Numbered from the stretch's first letter, positions 52,879 through 61,826 are shown. The stretch: 64,000 nucleotides of DNA from Tabrizicola piscis (GCF_003940805.1 NZ_CP034329.1:75233-139232), one strand, 5' to 3'. The notes: a model not told the origin generated them from the sequence alone. Program-made: numbers and translations.

Positions 52879-53991
52879 CTATGCGCCAAGGATCGTTTCA
52901 AAGTATGCCTCGGGCTGCCTGATCGTTTCTCCTTTTCCCAACAGGTAATCTAAGATCACTAGAAGCCGTCCAGCGCCGGTTTTCTGGAGGCCACGCATCA
53001 GCTTTTCTTGGCGTATTCTAAGCAATCGCCCGATATCGAAGAGAACGCGGTTGAGGGCTTCTCCTGTTCGAGGTGGGTCTGGAAAGAAGTCAGAGACATG
53101 TGTGAAGTCTGTCCATGACATTTTTGCAGGGTCTCGGTTCATGGAAGGCCCTGCAATATTTTGGTCAGCGCTGGTCTGCTTTGCCTGCGCGTCTTTCTTA
53201 ATAAGTTCTTTTTTTATGGACTCTATCTGCCGGTCATTTTGTCCGTTTCTGGCGGACATTTCGCGCGCGCAATCATGGCTGAGGGCTTGGTCGCGTGATT
53301 GGATTTCGTCCACGGCCGCGCTTGAACTCTCGCACTCTCCGTAGCTCTGCGCGGCGTTGGCTCCGAGTTCGCGGAGATCAGCGATGATCTGCAAGATTGC
53401 ATCAACCGTGAGGGTTGCTCGTCGAAGGATGTTCCTGATCGCTCCGAGTGAGGACAACCGCGCTTCGTCGATGCGCTGGTCCTGAAGGAGGGATGCGCGC
53501 AGTGCTAGTGCTTCTGCCCTGAGGGAGCGAAGGCGTTCACGCTTCTCCGTAACCTTCAACGCTTCGACCGCCAGTGTGTCGTGGTTCTGTATCAGTGGGT
53601 TCAGGTCGATCCCGAACGCGTCTCGGATGATGCCGCCATACCGCAGGGGGAAGCGTTTGCCGTTTGCCGAGTTCTTCCGGTCGATGAGGCCGGCTGCGTC
53701 AAGACGGCCCAAGCAGCGACGTAGGGTCCTCTCATCGATGTCGTTTGCGCGCTCAGACAAGGAGGCGTTGGAGGGGAACACAACGGTAAGTTTGGGTGGG
53801 GTCTCACCATTTGTGGTTTGTCGATCGCGGGGAAGAAAGCTGATCAGGGCCGTCAAGACTGTGATGTCGTTGCTCGTCAGGCCAAGTTCTTTCCGCAGGG
53901 CGCGTACCGGTCCCAGAAGTTCGTAGATAGTAGGGCAGGCAATAGCTTTCGGTTCCGCCATGGCGGTTCGTGTTTGGGTTACATGTCTCAT
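52879..53991 (-). CDS. repC: Replication initiator RepC
   Basis: This 370-aa protein is the RepC initiator of repABC replicons: CPTIYELLGPVRALRKELGL, then DITVLTALISFLPRD and VFPSNASLSERAND, the N-terminal winged-helix part, and a C-terminal region ending VILDYLLGKGETIRQPEAYF. The ATG at 53991 is chosen because an upstream frame start (54063) lies in the regulatory gap. RepC binds the origin, which in this family lies within repC itself, likely in its AT-rich middle (near 53150-53250). It is the third gene of the repABC operon. Confidence 0.94.
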   Translation of the reverse strand: MRHVTQTRTAMAEPKAIACPTIYELLGPVRALRKELGLTSNDITVLTALISFLPRDRQTTNGETPPKLTVVFPSNASLSERANDIDERTLRRCLGRLDAAGLIDRKNSANGKRFPLRYGGIIRDAFGIDLNPLIQNHDTLAVEALKVTEKRERLRSLRAEALALRASLLQDQRIDEARLSSLGAIRNILRRATLTVDAILQIIADLRELGANAAQSYGECESSSAAVDEIQSRDQALSHDCAREMSARNGQNDRQIESIKKELIKKDAQAKQTSADQNIAGPSMNRDPAKMSWTDFTHVSDFFPDPPRTGEALNRVLFDIGRLLRIRQEKLMRGLQKTGAGRLLVILDYLLGKGETIRQPEAYFETILGA

Positions 53992-54194
53992 GGTGTTTCG
54001 GAAGAAAAAGCTTCCCCGGTCACCGCGAGCGGTGTTGAACTCGATTCGTTTTGGGGGTATCAATCAGGTGTCGAGACTGATTGAGGCCCTTCGGAAGCAC
54101 CGCTTTCGGGGGGTCTTTCCTTTTCTAGCCGGTCCTCCTTTCGTTTTCTGCTCGTTGCTCTTGATGTCTTGACCGCGGTCAAGACACGGGGTCG
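53992..54194. ncRNA. repB-repC intergenic region with likely antisense ctRNA (inc-alpha)
   Basis: This gap carries stems typical of the copy-control RNA region: CACCGC-GA-GCGGTG (54021-54034) and a perfect 8-bp stem TCAATCAG/CTGATTGA with a 9-base loop (54060-54084). In repABC plasmids a short antisense RNA is made here from the strand opposite to repC (plus strand in this window) and shuts down repC translation. The exact ends of the RNA cannot be set from sequence alone. It also holds partition site 2. Confidence 0.55.
54166..54185. other. parS: Partition site (parS-like palindrome), copy 2
   Basis: GTCTTGACCGCGGTCAAGAC is a perfect 20-bp palindrome containing the shared 16-bp core. It lies in the repB-repC gap, 42 bp from copy 3. 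Confidence 0.88.
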
Positions 54195-55124
54195 TCACTT
54201 TGGGCCATCTTGACCGCGGTCAAGAAGCTCGCTGATCAGCTTCCGGATGGCGTCTTCAACGCGCGGGGCAAGGTCAGCGTCCACATCGATGGTGATGCGG
54301 TTGCCTTTGCGGCCGATCTTCACGCGCTCACTTTGCTCAACCTTGGGTGTAGTTGCCTTGGCGGCCGTGAGCAGCGTAACCGCTGCGTCAAGTCGGTCTG
54401 GGCCTGGCAAGTTGCGGGGGATTTCGCGGGCAACGTCCCTGGCTCTCGAGACGTCCTTCTCGCACAGCCTGAAAAGCTTCTCCCAGACCCGCCGACCAAC
54501 GCCATGTGCAGGTCCGATTGCATGGATCAGCTCCATCGGAATGCCGGTGGCGATACGGTTCATCCGCGAGACGAGCGACTCGTCGATCTGAAGTGCCCGA
54601 TAGGCGATGGTCTGGGCGTTCTTGCGTGTCTCGTCAGTTTTACCAAGTTCCCGAATGATCCCAGCGACGAACAGGGCCCTCTCGATAAACGAGGGGTCTT
54701 GGCGGGCATTGTTCTCTACGCCCTGGGCGATCAGTGCTTCCTCTTCGGTCATCTCCATGACCGTGGCGCGCACTTTCTGACCAAGTTCACGACAGGCGAG
54801 AAGCCTGCGGCGTCCATAGACGATCTCAAGTGCCCCGTCTTGGGTTCGGCGGACAAGAACCGGAACCTTTTGCCCGTGCTCACGGATCGACGCGACGAGC
54901 TCCTCGAGGCCATCGCTCGGATCGATTCGATCCATGACCGCGGACATTCGCACAGTGCTCGGGTCGATCAAGCGCGTGGCGTGTTTGTCTTCTTCCAACA
55001 CCGATGCTTGCGCTCGAGCGACAGTTGGGCTCGTGCGCTTCAGATCGATATCCACATCCTCATCCGACGTTGACGCTTTACCCATCGCGTTCTTGAGTGA
55101 GTCCCCGAAGACCTTACGCGCCAT
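54195..55124 (-). CDS. repB: Partition protein RepB (ParB family)
   Basis: This 309-aa ParB protein starts at 55124 (MARKVFGDSLKNAMG), 11 bases inside the end of repA. It has the ParB nuclease-like N-domain: IDPSDGLEELVASIREHGQK, VYGRRRLLACRELG and ENNARQDPSFIERA, then a KorB-like HTH region. It binds the nearby parS palindromes and recruits RepA. Its last codons (DRGQD) are themselves written by parS copy 3. Confidence 0.94.
   Translation of the reverse strand: MARKVFGDSLKNAMGKASTSDEDVDIDLKRTSPTVARAQASVLEEDKHATRLIDPSTVRMSAVMDRIDPSDGLEELVASIREHGQKVPVLVRRTQDGALEIVYGRRRLLACRELGQKVRATVMEMTEEEALIAQGVENNARQDPSFIERALFVAGIIRELGKTDETRKNAQTIAYRALQIDESLVSRMNRIATGIPMELIHAIGPAHGVGRRVWEKLFRLCEKDVSRARDVAREIPRNLPGPDRLDAAVTLLTAAKATTPKVEQSERVKIGRKGNRITIDVDADLAPRVEDAIRKLISELLDRGQDGPK
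54208..54225. other. parS: Partition site (parS-like palindrome), copy 3, inside repB
   Basis: TCTTGACCGCGGTCAAGA is a perfect 18-bp palindrome lying within the last codons of repB, so the site is under double constraint: it must code DRGQD and bind RepB. Confidence 0.88.
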
Positions 55125-56295
55125 GACTACGCCCCCATGCCTTGAGGATTTCGCGCTCAACTTCGTCGGTCACGCGTGAAACGGACTCGATCGCACGCTC
55201 GTATGTTCTGCGGTTCACGTCGCGAGGTTCGACCTCAAAGATGCTCTGCTGGGTGTTTGCGGCATCACCTACCGCCGTCGACTTCAGGAACTCGGCAGGG
55301 AGGACCGCATCGCCAAGGACCGTCCGAAGCAGAGAAGAGATCTGGACCTGTGGACCGTCGGTGTTCTCGTACCGGGTGATCAGCACCCGAACGAAGTTCA
55401 GGCCGTGCTCGGGAGCATGCGCCTCGACGACGCCCATCAGGTTGCTCGCCATACCGAGAAAGCTTGCCAGAGACATCACATCAAGCATGGACGCGTTGAG
55501 CGGGATCAGGACCCCAGTGGAAGCAAAGAGGGCGGAGATCACCGAGAAGTTCAGCTGCGGCGGGGTGTCGAAGATCACCACATCATATCGGCTCAGGACT
55601 GGCTCAAGCGCTTCACGGATCCGACTGTGGAAGGTGGTGGCGCCGTGTCTGAAGCTCAAAGCGACCTCGAACTCGTACTCCATGATGTCCATGGAGGCCG
55701 GGATCAGATCCACTGTCGGGAAGTTCGTTTTGCGAATGATATCTGAGGCGGGCAGGGGCCCCTCGGATCGGATCAGATCGTAGGAGGTCGGCATGTCCGG
55801 ATCGAGCTCAGGGGTAACCCCGAACAGGTTTGTCAGACTTGCCTGGCTGTCGAGGTCGATAAGCAGGACCCGATAGCCGCGAAGGCCCAGAAGCTGACCA
55901 ACATGAGCAACGGTCGACGTTTTTGCGCTGCCGCCCTTCAGGTTGAAGATCGTCACGACCTGGCACGGTTCGCCGGCTCTTCTATGAGGGTGTTCATCGG
56001 GCTTGATCCTACCCGTCTCAAGAAGGACGCGTTGGGCTTCGACCATGTCCTCGGCAGAGAAGCTGCGCCGGTTGCCACCCTCGAGGATGCCTTCCGGAAA
56101 GCCTTCGAGATTTGACACATGATGGCGGAAGGTGTTCTGGTTGATCCGAAGCAGATCGGCTGCTTCCCGCATCGCGAAGCGACGGAGACCCTTCTGGGCA
56201 TCCGGTGGGAACGTCTCCTGCGCATGTTCACGCAACCGGCTCCCGAGCCGCTTGGACATGACATCGAATCTTTGTGAGGCCCGTATCCCACTCAT
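55114..56295 (-). CDS. repA: Partition ATPase RepA (ParA family)
   Basis: This 393-aa protein starts at ATG 56295 (GAGGG before it). It has an N-terminal HTH/regulatory domain (DLLRINQNTFRHHVSNLEG) and the deviant Walker A KGGSAKT at 120-126, then LIDLDSQASLTNLFG and VIFDTPPQLNFSV. It drives partition and represses the repABC operon together with RepB. The stop overlaps the repB start, so the two are coupled. It is the first gene of the operon. Confidence 0.95.
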   Translation of the reverse strand: MSGIRASQRFDVMSKRLGSRLREHAQETFPPDAQKGLRRFAMREAADLLRINQNTFRHHVSNLEGFPEGILEGGNRRSFSAEDMVEAQRVLLETGRIKPDEHPHRRAGEPCQVVTIFNLKGGSAKTSTVAHVGQLLGLRGYRVLLIDLDSQASLTNLFGVTPELDPDMPTSYDLIRSEGPLPASDIIRKTNFPTVDLIPASMDIMEYEFEVALSFRHGATTFHSRIREALEPVLSRYDVVIFDTPPQLNFSVISALFASTGVLIPLNASMLDVMSLASFLGMASNLMGVVEAHAPEHGLNFVRVLITRYENTDGPQVQISSLLRTVLGDAVLPAEFLKSTAVGDAANTQQSIFEVEPRDVNRRTYERAIESVSRVTDEVEREILKAWGRSHGA

Positions 56296-56552
56296 CACTG
56301 CCCTCAAGTCTTTATTGTTTTGTAGACCTTAACAGTTTTGGTGATTAAATCCAGCCCAAACCGTTGAGCGGCCTAGAGGCGTTGAAGCGGCCGATTTCTG
56401 ACGAGAAAAAACCGTGAAGTATCAGGGTCTTGGGCAACCTTGTTCGCAGAGCACTTCAACAGTTCGTAGGCCGCGATGTCATGGCCACAACATGTATTGT
56501 CGACGCCTACGCAACGCAGATCTTCAGAATCGCGCGACCGATTCCCACGACT
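56296..56552 (-). promoter_or_regulatory. repABC promoter region
   Basis: This gap between repA and the convergently placed end of the recombinase gene is relatively AT-rich near 56305-56350 (TTTATTGTTTTG and GTGATTAAAT on the plus strand). The repABC promoter and its RepA/RepB operator should lie here. I could not fix -35/-10 boxes with confidence, and I see no partition palindrome in it. Confidence 0.5.
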
Positions 56553-57440
56553 TCACGCAAGCATCCCCAGCCTCTCAGCCCTCTCGAGCAGCATCTTCAC
56601 GGATGACGGCTGCCAGCTTGTCCGCCCGCGAGGCGTGCGCTCGCGCATCGCCTCCAGCCGGGTGCAGATCGCCTGAAGCGTGATCTCGGGGTCCGCGCCC
56701 TTGATGGCAGCGACGATGGCGGGCAGGCGGTCGTCGGTTTCGCGGCGGCCGGCGCGGTCCAGTACCGTGGTCGGCAGGAAGCCGTCCCGAACATAGGCGT
56801 TGACCGCGCGCAGAAGCCGGCTTTGCGTCCATTGACGCTCGTGGGGCAGGGGGCCGTTGACGATGCGCACCACATCTTCCCAGGCCAAGTCGGGCCGCAG
56901 GCGGCGGACATGGGGCACCCAGTCCTGCGCCGTCTCGTTCAGGCGCTCCATGTAGCCGTCCTGCCGCGCCAGCCGGACCTTGCGCAGCGCCGCCGGATCA
57001 CGGGCGCGCAGGCCCGGGTTGCCGCCGACCCTGCCTTTGGTTCTTGCGCTGGCCAGCCCGGCCTTGGTGCGTTCGCGGATCAGGGCGCGCTCGAACTCAG
57101 CGGCGGCGCCCAGGACCTGGAGGGTGAACTTGCCCTGCGGGGAGGAAGTGTCGATGGGATCGGTCAGCGATCGGAAGAAGGCGTTCTTGGCCTCCAGCCG
57201 TTCGATCACCTCGAGGAGGTGGGAGAGCGACCGCGCCAGACGGTCGATGCGCACCACCACCAGCGTGTCGCCCTTGCCGATCCGCTCCAGCACCCGCGCC
57301 AGCACGGGCCGCGCGCGGTTTCCGCCCGAGGCCTGCTCCTCGTGGATCTCGACGCAGCCTGCGGATTTCAGGGCCTGCGACTGGGGCAGGGGGGTCTGAT
57401 CCTCGGTTGAGACGCGCGCATAGCCGATCAGGGGCATCAA
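56553..57440 (-). CDS. Serine recombinase (resolvase/invertase family)
   Basis: This 295-aa protein has an N-terminal resolvase catalytic domain with IGYARVSTEDQ (catalytic serine in VSTEDQ), VVRIDRLARSLSHLLEVIE and AEFERALIRERTKAGLASAR, then an HTH-containing tail that is longer than in small resolvases. It is likely a plasmid multimer resolvase, or an invertase left from a transposon. The start is followed upstream by a cluster of inverted repeats that could be its recombination site. It is next to repA, a usual place for a plasmid resolution system. Confidence 0.9.
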   Translation of the reverse strand: MMPLIGYARVSTEDQTPLPQSQALKSAGCVEIHEEQASGGNRARPVLARVLERIGKGDTLVVVRIDRLARSLSHLLEVIERLEAKNAFFRSLTDPIDTSSPQGKFTLQVLGAAAEFERALIRERTKAGLASARTKGRVGGNPGLRARDPAALRKVRLARQDGYMERLNETAQDWVPHVRRLRPDLAWEDVVRIVNGPLPHERQWTQSRLLRAVNAYVRDGFLPTTVLDRAGRRETDDRLPAIVAAIKGADPEITLQAICTRLEAMRERTPRGRTSWQPSSVKMLLERAERLGMLA

Positions 57441-57448
57441 AACAGGCC

Positions 57449-57496
57449 GTTTGCAGTTTCATATACCGCCACTAAACGACCGTTTGTAAACGAATG
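57449..57496. other. Res-like recombination site upstream of the serine recombinase
   Basis: Inverted copies of a CCGTTTGCAGTTT/AAACGACCGTTT type word surround an AT centre (TTTCATATACCG), and a further CGTTTGTAAACG palindrome (57483-57494) follows. This cluster lies 9 bases from the recombinase start, as is common for res sites. It probably also contains the promoter. Confidence 0.5.
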
Positions 57497-57663
57497 CAAG
57501 GGCACGCTGTGTGATGCTGATCGCTGGAAACCCCTCGGTTTCCATGCGCTGAACGCGACTAGAGCGCTCTCCACGGACACCGCGCGCGCGTACTATATAA
57601 GGAGCAAATGCAGCCCTACAGAAAACCCTTGGGTAGTTTGCATAATAGTCGTATTTTGCACAT

Positions 57664-58731
57664 ATGAAGCCCTACCTCTCTGTTCTGCCTGATAGTCCTG
57701 ACGAGGCCCTCGGCGATCCCGAGGGAAGAGAGCAGGCGTCCGAAGACGAGCTGTGGTTCCTGCCAGGACCGATGGATGAGGAACCTGATTATCTGCTTCC
57801 AGGCCCAAGTTCTGAACCCAGCGAAACCTCAGTCGTAGCGGCATGGGCACGTGCCGAAGCGGGTTGTGCGGCCCGCCTCGCACGAGTGGCCGGAAGACTG
57901 GGCGCGCTTGACGACCGTCTGCGCCGCGGCCCATCGGGTTGGCGGCACAGATTAGCCCTGATCGAGGCTGCAGAACTGAGCTGGTTCGTTGGTGACCGGG
58001 TCAGCCCTGACCGCCTTGCACTCTGGATCGCGCTTCGTCTGTCTGGCGCTCAGGAAGACTCTGGGGCGCTGTCACGCGTTGGATGGGCTGTTCGACGTCT
58101 TACTGGGGGGCCTGGCCCCGAAGCTGGGCTAGCCGATTTTCTCGACCGGCGGGACTCTGAGAACATAGCGGATGACGCCGAGCGTTTCACTGATCGCGCC
58201 GATGGTTGGCTCGCCTTCATGGGAGCCGCCCGACATTTTCACCCTATCACCCGGGCTTGTCTGGGCTTTCACCTTTGGAGCTTGGCAGGTCTTGGTCAGC
58301 ATGGTGACCGGATGGAGGCTGCGGTCACGGCAGGCCGGATTGCTGCAGCAGAAGGGAAGGGTGGAATCTTCGCACCGGTAGCAATGGGTGGGGCAGGGGG
58401 GCTTCGGGCCGGCGGACCTCCGGCAGAGCGGTTGATCCGCTGGCTGGACGGAATGGACAACGCATGCCTCGCAGCGATGCGGCACCTCGACGATCTCGAA
58501 ATATGGTCCACTCGGGTGGAGACGGCTATGTCAGTTTTGTCTGGCCGTACGCCTCCGGCTTTGCGCGCTGTATTGACCGAATGGCCCTTGGTCTCTGCGC
58601 CGATGGCCGAGACTCTGAGCGGCGCCAGTCGTGCGGCTGTTCAGCGAAACCTGGCTTGGATGGAGGCGCACGGGCTGATCTGCGAGGTGACTGGCCAAGG
58701 GCGTTTCAGGATGTGGCGTGCAGCGGTTTAG
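57664..58731 (+). CDS. RHE_PE00001 family (DUF1612) protein with HTH
   Basis: This 355-aa protein matches the plasmid family named RHE_PE00001 (DUF1612 plus a C-terminal HTH): the early DELWFLPGPMDEEPDYLLPG and SVVAAWARAEAGCAARLARV segments and the HTH at the end (ETLSGASRAAVQRNLAWMEA). It is a common neighbour of repABC in rhizobia and Rhodobacterales. It may regulate plasmid functions, but no target is known. The divergent partner is the serine recombinase. Confidence 0.85.
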   Translation: MKPYLSVLPDSPDEALGDPEGREQASEDELWFLPGPMDEEPDYLLPGPSSEPSETSVVAAWARAEAGCAARLARVAGRLGALDDRLRRGPSGWRHRLALIEAAELSWFVGDRVSPDRLALWIALRLSGAQEDSGALSRVGWAVRRLTGGPGPEAGLADFLDRRDSENIADDAERFTDRADGWLAFMGAARHFHPITRACLGFHLWSLAGLGQHGDRMEAAVTAGRIAAAEGKGGIFAPVAMGGAGGLRAGGPPAERLIRWLDGMDNACLAAMRHLDDLEIWSTRVETAMSVLSGRTPPALRAVLTEWPLVSAPMAETLSGASRAAVQRNLAWMEAHGLICEVTGQGRFRMWRAAV

Positions 58732-58808
58732 ATGCCAGATTTGACCACAGCTTTTTTGTGGGTTGGCTTCGATAGCCCAAGAATGTTGGGCGATCTTGTT
58801 AGATGAGA

Positions 58809-60212
58809 TCACGCATCACCTATAGGCAAACATACAACTGCTTCCAGTCCACCTGCCAGCACATTGCGGAGCACGACTGTTCCGCCGTGTGCCTGAATGA
58901 TCGTGCGGGCGATTGCCAGGCCGAGGCCAACGCCGCCGGTATCTCGGCTGCGAGACCCTTCCAAGCGTACGAACGGCTCAAAGACCGCTTCAAGCTGGTC
59001 TTCGGGCAATCCCTGGCCCTTGTCCGCGATGGTGATGACGGCCAATCCCGGCGTTCGGTCCAGCTTTACCATCGCCACCCCGCCATAGCGGACAGCATTG
59101 TCGATCAGGTTCCTTAGAGCGCGGTTCAAGGCGTGCGGGCGGACGGTGATGGGCAGAGGCGACGACGGGGCAAGATTGGCTCGTTCTCCCCCTACATCGT
59201 TGACCAGATCAGCCAGCAGGACGGCAAGATCGACTTCAGCGGCGGGTTCTGTCCGCGCAACCCCGCGTGCGAATTCCAGGGTCGCCTCGACCATGGCCTG
59301 CATTTCCTCGACCAATGCCTTCAGGCGTACGCTATCCTCGGTTTCGTCCAGCATTTCGATCCTGAGCCGCATTGCTGTAAGCGGTGAGCGCAAATCATGA
59401 CTCAGGGCGGCGAGCATGTGCGTGCGCTCGTTCACGAAGCGGGTCAGTCGGGCCTTCATCCGGTTGAAGGCCTGCGTGGTCTCGCGCACCTCGGATGGTC
59501 CCGTCATCGGCAGCGGATCGGCATCAAGCCCACGGCCCAAGCGGTCCGCACCAACAGCAAGAGCACGCATCGGGCCGACGACGCGCCGCGCAGTCCACCA
59601 GGCCACCAAAGCTACCGCGACTGCCATCAACACCACCGGCAGCAGAGCCTGCGGAGTCAACTGGAGGGCAGGGCGGTAAAACATCGTGCGCACGTTCAGC
59701 CAGTCGCCCGCCGCAAGACGGATCGACAGCGTCAGCTCAATGGGGTCGGTCCGCCCCGCCATCATCGCCTCATGCATCGGGCGCATGGACGCAGGTACTC
59801 CCTCTGGCAATGGCAGGGACGCGAGGGACAGCGCATGAACATCGGCGCGAACTTCCCGTTCCGGCTCGCCAAGGATCTGGCGGATCTGACGCAGAACCAT
59901 GTCCGCCTCGGCGCTGTTGTGGGACGCTGCAGGCTCGGGCCCGACTTCAAACCGGACAAGCGGAGAATTTGCCGCGCGGAGTATCGACATGCGCAGATCG
60001 GTGGGGGCGCCATCCAGAAGCAAGACAACATTCGCGGCACGCCCTGCCGCCTCGAGCCCGAGGGCTGCACGGACCGCCCGGTTCCGCTCGTCTGTCAGCA
60101 GCAACAGGCCAAGCCCCTGTGTGATGGCCAACGCCAAAAGCAACATGATCAGCAACTGCCCGCCAAGAGATTGCGGGAAGAGCTTGCGCAACATCGAGAA
60201 GCGCGCGCTCAC
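58809..60212 (-). CDS. Sensor histidine kinase of a metal-responsive two-component system
   Basis: This 467-aa kinase has two membrane helices (about 18-39 and 189-206) around a periplasmic sensor, a HAMP region, the phospho-acceptor H272 in ALSHDLRSPLTA, the N box RNLIDNAVRYG and G boxes DKGQGLP and GGVGLGLAIA. It starts within the last codon of the regulator gene (ATGA overlap), so the two are coupled. The divergent copper genes make a copper or silver sensing role (CusS-like) likely; the ligand residues cannot be identified here. Confidence 0.92.
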   Translation of the reverse strand: MSARFSMLRKLFPQSLGGQLLIMLLLALAITQGLGLLLLTDERNRAVRAALGLEAAGRAANVVLLLDGAPTDLRMSILRAANSPLVRFEVGPEPAASHNSAEADMVLRQIRQILGEPEREVRADVHALSLASLPLPEGVPASMRPMHEAMMAGRTDPIELTLSIRLAAGDWLNVRTMFYRPALQLTPQALLPVVLMAVAVALVAWWTARRVVGPMRALAVGADRLGRGLDADPLPMTGPSEVRETTQAFNRMKARLTRFVNERTHMLAALSHDLRSPLTAMRLRIEMLDETEDSVRLKALVEEMQAMVEATLEFARGVARTEPAAEVDLAVLLADLVNDVGGERANLAPSSPLPITVRPHALNRALRNLIDNAVRYGGVAMVKLDRTPGLAVITIADKGQGLPEDQLEAVFEPFVRLEGSRSRDTGGVGLGLAIARTIIQAHGGTVVLRNVLAGGLEAVVCLPIGDA

Positions 60213-60931
60213 GGCATTGCACTCACGTCTGCGGCAAGGCTGTAGCCACCACCCCAGACAGTTGCGATCAGCACAGGCTTGGCCGGATCGGCCTCGATCT
60301 TGCGGCGCAGGCGGCTAATCTGGTTGTCGATGGTGCGATCGAACACCTGTGCGGCGCGACCCGATGTAAGATCGAGCAGTTGTTCGCGGCTGAGCACGAA
60401 GCGCGGCCGTTCCAGAAACACCGTCAGCAGACGGAATTCTGCAGTTGTGAGTGCGACCTCGATGCCATCGTCGTCGGTCAGGGTCCGGCGGTCGGTATCA
60501 AGCACCCATCGGTCGAAGGCCAATCTGTGCCCGGCAAGGCTGCCACCAACGACGCCCCCCCGGTCGGATCGGCGCAGGATCGCCTTGATCCGGGCCAGCA
60601 ACTCACGCGGATTGAAGGGTTTGGGCAGATAGTCGTCGGCCCCGACCTCCAACCCCACGATACGGTCAGTTTCATCACCCAGGGCTGTCAGCATCAAGAT
60701 CGGAATGGCCCCCTGCGCACGCAAACGTCGGCAGACCGAGAGGCCATCTTCGCCCGGCATCATCACATCCAGCACGATCAGATCGAATTGACCCACCTTC
60801 ATCGCCGCATCCATTGCGACGGCATTGGCGGCAGAAGTCGCGCGCATGCCGTTCTTTTCCAGATACTTCACCAGGGCATCGCGGATATCGCGGTGGTCAT
60901 CGACGATCAGAATACGCGGCGGCTGGGTCAT
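60209..60931 (-). CDS. OmpR-family response regulator
   Basis: This 240-aa response regulator has the receiver-domain acidic pocket (VDDHRDIRD), phospho-acceptor D55 in LDVMMPGEDG and K104 in YLPKPFNPRE, then an OmpR/PhoB-type winged helix (LTTAEFRLLTVFLERPRFVL and VFDRTIDNQISRLRRKIE). It is the partner of the kinase that overlaps its stop. It is divergent from the Met-rich EF-hand gene, the likely target promoter. Confidence 0.95.
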   Translation of the reverse strand: MTQPPRILIVDDHRDIRDALVKYLEKNGMRATSAANAVAMDAAMKVGQFDLIVLDVMMPGEDGLSVCRRLRAQGAIPILMLTALGDETDRIVGLEVGADDYLPKPFNPRELLARIKAILRRSDRGGVVGGSLAGHRLAFDRWVLDTDRRTLTDDDGIEVALTTAEFRLLTVFLERPRFVLSREQLLDLTSGRAAQVFDRTIDNQISRLRRKIEADPAKPVLIATVWGGGYSLAADVSAMP

Positions 60932-60988
60932 TTTATTGTCTCCTGATGTCGACCCTAGCTGAACGCGGTGGTGCTGCGGACAGAAGAT

Positions 60989-61024
60989 TGTCGCAAACCT
61001 CTCTCAGGACCTTCGCTTGCGACA
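60989..61024. promoter_or_regulatory. Inverted repeat in the divergent copper promoter region
   Basis: TGTCGCAA (60989-60996) and TTGCGACA (61017-61024) form a perfect 8-bp inverted repeat, spaced 28 bp start to start, between the regulator gene and the EF-hand gene. It could bind the response regulator. This is an inference from position and symmetry. Confidence 0.5.
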
Positions 61025-61115
61025 GTTTGATACAAAACAGGCGTCGCGCTGACAAACCTGTGGGACACCTCACTCCCAGATTGGACCCATCGCAATCTGA
61101 TCCAGGAGAGACAGA

Positions 61116-61619
61116 ATGAAACGTTCGACAAAATTCGCCCTCGCTACCGTTGCCGCCCTTGGCGTGGCCGCTGTCGCCGTACCGGTCGTCGCCCAGCAGG
61201 GTCAGATGCAGCATGATGGCATGATGGACGGAGGCATGGGCATGATGGGCCAGCATGGCGGTATGATGGGTGGCGCCATGGGAATGATGGCCGGCGGCCA
61301 GAGCTATGCGATGGCCACATTCGATACCAACAAAGACGGCACGCTCAGCCCCGAGGAAATGACAGCCGGAATTCAGGCTGAAATCAAGACCTACGACACC
61401 GACGCCAACGGTACTTTGTCGCTGGAGGAATTCGCGGTGATGCATGCGGCCCATACCCGACCAATGACCGTGCGTGCCTTCCAGATGCATGACGCCGATG
61501 GGGATGCGCAAGTGACGGAGGCTGAAATGGCCGCCATGGCAGACATGATGCAAAGCCACATGGGCGGGCAGGAGGGCAACATGCCGGGCATGGGTCATGG
61601 GATGATGGACAACGACTGA
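61116..61619 (+). CDS. Exported Met/His-rich EF-hand protein
   Basis: This 167-aa protein has a Sec signal peptide (ALATVAALGVAAVAVPVVAQ), a methionine- and histidine-rich segment (GMMDGGMGMMGQHGGMMGGA), and three EF-hand-like loops (DTNKDGTLSPEE, DTDANGTLSLEE, DADGDAQVTEAE). It ends in another Met-rich tail. The Met-rich parts suggest binding of Cu(I) or Ag(I) in the periplasm; the EF-hands suggest calcium. It is the first gene of the metal operon and is divergent from the two-component system. Confidence 0.85.
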   Translation: MKRSTKFALATVAALGVAAVAVPVVAQQGQMQHDGMMDGGMGMMGQHGGMMGGAMGMMAGGQSYAMATFDTNKDGTLSPEEMTAGIQAEIKTYDTDANGTLSLEEFAVMHAAHTRPMTVRAFQMHDADGDAQVTEAEMAAMADMMQSHMGGQEGNMPGMGHGMMDND

Positions 61620-61697
61620 CGCGCTTTATTCTCCCGCTAACTGGGCAAATCTCCGGTTAGCGGGAGGAATCCCAACACAGATCAGGAGGCCACGAAG

Positions 61698-61811
61698 ATG
61701 AACGGCTACGGTATGGGATTTGGAATGGGCTTCGGCTGGCTCTGGATGATCGTCACCCTTGTGCTGGTCGGCCTCGCGATTGCGGCGCTGGTCAAATACC
61801 TGCGTAGATAG
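61698..61811 (+). CDS. Small Gly/Met-rich membrane peptide, 37 aa
   Basis: AGGAGG precedes the ATG at 61698. The peptide reads MNGYGMGFGMGFGWLWM, then a hydrophobic helix (IVTLVLVGLAIAALV), and ends KYLRR. It is a single-pass inner-membrane peptide with a metal-friendly N-terminus. It lies between the EF-hand and DUF302 genes, with short gaps. Similar small SHOCT-less peptides occur in copper clusters. A role in copper handling is inferred from position. Confidence 0.7.
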   Translation: MNGYGMGFGMGFGWLWMIVTLVLVGLAIAALVKYLRR

Positions 61812-61826
61812 CTCAAAGGAAACCTG

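Noticed and set aside
52879..56295. Idea that the replication genes belong to a DnaA-like or RepB-type replicon
   Set aside because: The order repA-repB-repC, the ParA and ParB domains and the palindromes fit repABC fully.
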